Origin: RGIG8767 sp045531685
GTDB taxonomy: Bacteria; Bacillota; Clostridia; Lachnospirales; Lachnospiraceae
Reading direction: 5' to 3'
Length of the DNA stretch: 9,340 nucleotides
Assembly (NCBI GenBank): GCA_045531685.1
Contig: JAZSEL010000013.1
Location: 1-9,340, forward strand
The notes beneath the pieces are model-generated. The model did not search any database and was not told where the DNA came from. It worked only from the letters and a program-made list of their open reading frames with translations. A program made the translations under genes and the position numbers. Position 1 is the stretch's first letter; the number at the start of each line of letters is the position of its first letter. Positions 6,324-9,340 of this stretch are shown in pieces.

Positions 6324-7451
6324 ATGATGGATGAAGCAACACAGGTAAAATATGAAGAGAAAGTGAAAAGCATTCTTGCCCTTGCCAAGAAGAAGAAAAA
6401 TGTTCTGGAATATCAGGAAATCCAGGACCATTTCTTAGAGTTGGCTCTTACAGAGGAGCAGTTTGCACGTGTAATAGAAACATTGGAAACCAGTGGTGTT
6501 GATGTACTTCGTATTACCTCAGGTGAAGAAGATGAGGTATTGATTGAGGATGAAGAGATTATTTTGACCGAAGAAGATGAGGTTGATGTAGAAAATATCG
6601 ACCTTTCGGTTCCGGACGGTGTCAGCATTGAAGACCCTGTAAGAATGTATTTAAAAGAAATCGGAAAAGTGCCTCTTTTAAGTGCGGAAGAAGAAATCGA
6701 ACTGGCACAGAAAATGGAAGAAGGAGATGAGGAAGCTAAGAAGAAGTTAGCCGAAGCCAATCTCCGTTTAGTAGTAAGTATTGCCAAGCGTTATGTAGGC
6801 CGTGGTATGCTTTTCCTCGACTTGATTCAGGAAGGGAATCTGGGTCTTATTAAGGCGGTTGAAAAATTCGATTACCGTAAGGGATACAAGTTTTCAACTT
6901 ATGCAACATGGTGGATTCGTCAGGCGATTACCAGAGCTATTGCAGACCAGGCAAGAACCATCCGTATTCCGGTTCATATGGTAGAAACCATTAATAAGCT
7001 CATCCGTGTCAGCAGACAGTTATTACAGGAATTGGGAAGAGAACCGTCACCGGAAGAAATCGCAGAAGAAATGAATATGCCGGTAGAGCGTGTGCGTGAA
7101 ATCTTAAAGATTTCCCAGGAGCCGGTTTCGTTAGAAACACCAATCGGTGAAGAGGAAGACAGCCATCTTGGTGATTTTATTCAGGATGATAATGTACCTG
7201 TTCCGGCAGATGCGGCAGCATTTACCCTTCTTAAGGAACAGCTTGTTGAAGTACTCAGCACCTTGACAGACAGAGAACAGAAGGTGCTTCGTCTCCGTTT
7301 CGGTTTGGACGACGGACGTGCAAGAACACTGGAAGAAGTGGGAAAAGAGTTTAACGTAACCCGTGAACGAATCCGTCAGATTGAAGCAAAAGCACTCCGT
7401 AAGCTTCGTCATCCAAGCAGAAGCAGAAAATTAAAGGATTATTTGGATTAA
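6324..7451 (+). CDS. rpoD: RNA polymerase primary sigma factor (sigma-70 / SigA)
   Basis: The 375-residue protein directs core RNA polymerase to housekeeping promoters. Region 1.1 is about 5-70 (VKYEEKVKSILALAKKKKNVLEYQEI...), followed by an acidic linker rich in Glu and Asp (67-92). Region 1.2 begins at DPVRMYLKEIGKVPLLS (104-120). Region 2 includes NLRLVVSIAKRYVGRGMLFLDLIQEGNLGLIKAVEKFDYRKGYKFSTYATWWIRQAI (146-202), with the aromatic and basic residues that melt and read the -10 element. Region 3 covers RTIRIPVHMVETINKL through about 290. Region 4 ends the protein, with a helix-turn-helix in LEEVGKEFNVTRERIRQIEAKALRKLRHP (336-364) that reads the -35 element. The length is that of Gram-positive SigA, lacking the long non-conserved insert of E. 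coli RpoD. It sits 60 nt after dnaG and 25 nt before trmK. Confidence 0.98.
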   Translation: MMDEATQVKYEEKVKSILALAKKKKNVLEYQEIQDHFLELALTEEQFARVIETLETSGVDVLRITSGEEDEVLIEDEEIILTEEDEVDVENIDLSVPDGVSIEDPVRMYLKEIGKVPLLSAEEEIELAQKMEEGDEEAKKKLAEANLRLVVSIAKRYVGRGMLFLDLIQEGNLGLIKAVEKFDYRKGYKFSTYATWWIRQAITRAIADQARTIRIPVHMVETINKLIRVSRQLLQELGREPSPEEIAEEMNMPVERVREILKISQEPVSLETPIGEEEDSHLGDFIQDDNVPVPADAAAFTLLKEQLVEVLSTLTDREQKVLRLRFGLDDGRARTLEEVGKEFNVTRERIRQIEAKALRKLRHPSRSRKLKDYLD

Positions 7452-7476
7452 AATACAAGTTGTTTGACAGGTGTTT

Positions 7477-8202
7477 ATGGAAACAGTTACGAAAAAAGAA
7501 ATCCTTTTATCCAAACGGATGCAGATGGTTGCAGATTTGGTAACTAAGGGTGGTGTACTTGCAGATATCGGATGTGACCATGGATTTGTGTCCATTTATT
7601 TGATTGAAAAGGGAATTTGTCCCAAAGTAATTGCCATGGATGTCAATGAGGGGCCATTGCTTAGAGCCAGAGAGCATATTGAAGAAAGAGGACTGACAGA
7701 ATACATAGATATTCGTTTGTCAGACGGAATGGAAAAGCTAAGGGTGCAGGAAGCAGACAGTATTCTGATTGCCGGAATGGGAGGTAGGCTGGTAATAAAG
7801 ATTTTGTCTGATTATATGGATAAGGCGAAGGCTTTGCGTGAGATTATATTGCAACCCCAATCGGAATTGCATTTGGTAAGACGGTTCTTAATTGAGAATG
7901 GATTTCATATTGTAAAAGAGGATATGACAGAAGAAAACGGAAAATATTATCCGGCGCTCAAGGTTGTTTGGGAAGAAGGACAAACGCAGGAACTTCAGGA
8001 AAGAGAGGAATGGTTTGGTCCGTGCCTGTTAAAGGATAAGAATTCTGTGCTTTTGGAATATTTACAAAGAGAAAAAGCTAAGTTTGTACAGATTTCAAAC
8101 GAAATTGAAAACAGTGGCAAAAGAGAAGACACTGCCGATGGGGAAACTGTTAAGAACAGATTATTGTTGATTGACAGTGCCCTTACCTGTTTTTTTGCAT
8201 AA
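7477..8202 (+). CDS. trmK: tRNA (adenine(22)-N1)-methyltransferase
   Basis: The 241-residue SAM-dependent enzyme methylates N1 of adenine 22 in tRNA D-arms. The Rossmann-like N-terminal domain shows motif I VLADIGCDHGFVSI (27-40), the acidic loop AMDVNEGPLLRA (53-64), SDGMEKL (82-88), the family motif IAGMGG (98-103), ILQPQSE (124-130) and EDMTEENGKYYP (148-159), all standard for TrmK (YqfN in Bacillus subtilis). The remainder (about 165-241) is the charged, probably helical C-terminal domain that holds tRNA in characterised homologues. ATG 7477 is favoured over GTG 7471: an ACAGG-like site precedes it at 7467-7471, though it is weak. The gene lies 25 nt after rpoD and 37 nt before the Nif3-like gene, the same order as sigA-yqfN-yqfO regions in other Firmicutes, so operonic expression is likely. 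Confidence 0.93.
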   Translation: METVTKKEILLSKRMQMVADLVTKGGVLADIGCDHGFVSIYLIEKGICPKVIAMDVNEGPLLRAREHIEERGLTEYIDIRLSDGMEKLRVQEADSILIAGMGGRLVIKILSDYMDKAKALREIILQPQSELHLVRRFLIENGFHIVKEDMTEENGKYYPALKVVWEEGQTQELQEREEWFGPCLLKDKNSVLLEYLQREKAKFVQISNEIENSGKREDTADGETVKNRLLLIDSALTCFFA

Positions 8203-8239
8203 GTGATTCTTATGTTCTCTATGGGAAAGGAGGGGTTGC

Positions 8240-9022
8240 ATGCGTTGCAGTGATGTAATGAAGATGTTAGAGACTCTGTCTCCGGCTTCGTTTGCAGAAA
8301 GCTGGGATAATATTGGTCTCTTAGTTGGAAGAAGAGACAAAACCGTTCATAAAGTAATGCTTGCCGTAGATGCTACCGATGATGTGGTGGAACAGGCAGT
8401 TTTACAAGGGGTGGATATGCTGATTACCCACCATCCCCTGCTTTTTTCCGGAATTAAGAGAATTACGGAAGATGATTTTATCGGAAGACGATTGATTAAG
8501 CTGATTAAGAATGATATTTGTTGCTATGCGATGCACACCAATTTTGATGTTATGGGAATGGCAGATGCGGCAGCGGATGCATTAAAGCTTACCGGGTGTG
8601 AAGTATTGGAGATTACCTACGAAGATGATATTTCAAAGGAAGGAATCGGACGCATCGGAAAGCTTTTAGAACGAATGACTCTCGAGGAATGTGCAAGACT
8701 GTGTAAAGAGGTGTTTGCCCTTAGTCAGGTACGGGTTTATGGGGAACCGAATTCGCTGGTTGAGTCCGTGGCTATCGTTCCGGGTTCCGGAAAGGATTAT
8801 ATTGAGGCAGCACTTAATAAGCAGGCAGATGTCTATATTACGGGGGATATCGGACATCATCATGGATTGGATGCCATGGAGCAGGGATTGGCTATTATTG
8901 ATGCAGGACATTATGGAGTGGAAAAGATTTTTATTCCTTACATGGTTGATTTCTTTTCCAGTCAGATGCCGGAAATACAGGTTTGTCAGGCAGTTGAAAA
9001 TGCACCGTTTTACTATGTATAA
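8240..9022 (+). CDS. Nif3-like dinuclear metal-centre protein (NIF3/YbgI/YqfO family)
   Basis: The 260-residue protein belongs to a widespread family that forms ring-shaped hexamers with a pair of metal ions per subunit; its biochemical role is not settled, and some members have been annotated as GTP cyclohydrolase I type 2. The metal ligands are visible: His64-His65 in LITHHPLLFSG, Asp103 in MHTNFD, and His224 with Glu228 in DAGHYGVEK. SWDNIGLLVG (21-30) and VYITGDIGHHHGLDA (198-212) are further signatures. It is the short, E. coli YbgI-like form without the inserted domain of the roughly 370-residue Bacillus YqfO. An excellent ribosome binding site, AAGGAGG (8227-8233), stands 6 nt before ATG 8240. 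Its conserved place next to trmK makes a link to tRNA or nucleotide chemistry thinkable, but this is inference. Confidence 0.93.
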   Translation: MRCSDVMKMLETLSPASFAESWDNIGLLVGRRDKTVHKVMLAVDATDDVVEQAVLQGVDMLITHHPLLFSGIKRITEDDFIGRRLIKLIKNDICCYAMHTNFDVMGMADAAADALKLTGCEVLEITYEDDISKEGIGRIGKLLERMTLEECARLCKEVFALSQVRVYGEPNSLVESVAIVPGSGKDYIEAALNKQADVYITGDIGHHHGLDAMEQGLAIIDAGHYGVEKIFIPYMVDFFSSQMPEIQVCQAVENAPFYYV

Positions 9023-9054
9023 ACGGATAGCAGCAGATAGTAAGAAGGTATGCA

Positions 9055-9080
9055 GTGAAATTGCATAATGTGGATTTCAC
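9055..9080 (+). other. Short inverted repeat in the leader of the nucleoside kinase gene
   Basis: GTGAAAT (9055-9061) and ATTTCAC (9074-9080) are exact reverse complements around a 12-nt loop. No T tract follows, so it is not an intrinsic terminator. It ends 3 nt before the ribosome binding site of the next gene and might affect its translation or the message's stability, but such a stem could occur by chance. Confidence 0.3.
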
Positions 9081-9095
9081 AAGAAAGGGGTAGCA

Positions 9096-9340
9096 ATGGC
9101 AGCTATTATAATTAATGGGGAGAAGAAAGAATATACTATCGGTACTACATTTGAAGAAATTGCTAATGAATATCAGAAGCAATACGGAAATACCATTGCA
9201 TTGGTAACAGAGAACGGCAAAATCAGAGAGCTACATAAAACAGTTTCGAAGGATGCCGAGGTTGGTTTTATTACATTATCCGATACCATTGGGCATAAAA
9301 CTTATGAGAGAAGTGCGGTTATGCTCTTCGTAAAATCCGT
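9096..9340 (+). CDS. Nucleoside (uridine) kinase-like protein with N-terminal TGS domain, 5' part only
   Basis: An open frame starts at ATG 9096, 5 nt after AAAGGGG (9084-9090), and runs past the right edge, so 81 complete codons are visible. The start, MAAIIINGEKKEYTIGTTFEEIANEYQ, is a TGS-type beta-grasp domain as at the N-terminus of threonyl-tRNA synthetases. It continues with IALVTENGKIRELHKTVSKDAEVGFITLSDTIGHKTYERSAVMLF, where 'T..D..GH.TY.RS...L' also resembles the second N-terminal domain of ThrRS. In Clostridia this pair of domains commonly precedes a phosphoribulokinase/uridine-kinase P-loop domain in proteins of about 550 residues annotated as nucleoside kinases. The P-loop itself lies outside the window, so the kinase call rests on the N-terminal pattern and is not proven here; a true ThrRS is the main alternative. 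It is the last gene of the rightward run, 73 nt after the Nif3-like gene. Confidence 0.75.
   Translation, partial: MAAIIINGEKKEYTIGTTFEEIANEYQKQYGNTIALVTENGKIRELHKTVSKDAEVGFITLSDTIGHKTYERSAVMLFVKS

Noticed and set aside
6413..6787. Serine-rich minus-strand frame opposite the acidic part of rpoD
   Set aside because: The serine repeats are simply the reverse complement of GAA/GAT-rich codons for the acidic linker of sigma region 1.
7464..7469. Consensus TTGACA as a -35 box for trmK
   Set aside because: No -10-like hexamer occurs 16-18 nt downstream, where the sequence is already coding. It is probably fortuitous.

Overview
The window looks like chromosomal DNA from a Gram-positive, low-to-moderate GC, spore-forming Firmicute, most likely a gut-type Lachnospiraceae (Clostridia). 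Evidence for this: a SpoIID/LytB domain, strong AGGAGG-type ribosome binding sites, a dnaG-rpoD-trmK-nif3 gene order typical of Firmicutes, and a TGS-domain nucleoside kinase of a type I associate with Clostridia. The assignment is from protein character and gene order, not from a marker-gene comparison.

Layout. (1) 1-1130, plus strand: the C-terminal end of a SpoIID/LytB-domain protein that begins outside the window, followed after 2 nt by a complete YihY/BrkB-family membrane protein. (2) 1139-3188, minus strand: a two-gene unit, transcribed right to left, of an HHxxxDG-motif acyltransferase and then a zinc-ribbon six-helix membrane protein. It converges on the YihY gene (8 nt between stops, small hairpin in between) and diverges from dgt. 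(3) 3308-9340, plus strand: a housekeeping run of dgt (dNTP triphosphohydrolase), dnaG (primase), rpoD (primary sigma factor), trmK (tRNA m1A22 methyltransferase), a Nif3-like metal protein, and the start of a TGS-domain nucleoside kinase that runs off the right edge. The last five genes are spaced 25-73 nt apart with no convincing terminator, which suggests one operon.

How the genes relate. The dnaG-rpoD pair is the Firmicute version of the macromolecular synthesis operon, coupling replication initiation and transcription. Here it is preceded by a dNTP hydrolase and followed by tRNA modification and nucleoside salvage functions, so nucleic-acid metabolism dominates the right two thirds. The left third is envelope and lipid-like: a peptidoglycan-remodelling domain, a polytopic membrane protein, and an acyltransferase with a membrane partner.

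The only gap with real internal structure is between dgt and dnaG (4313-4487). It holds a 128-nt element with perfect 18-nt inverted terminal arms and an internal imperfect hairpin containing a symmetric tandem G-A mismatch. This is the most likely undescribed item in the window: either a structured RNA in the dgt-dnaG transcript or a small palindromic mobile element. No tRNA, rRNA, CRISPR array, transposase, phage gene or defence system was seen. No stretch above 300 bases lacks a gene.
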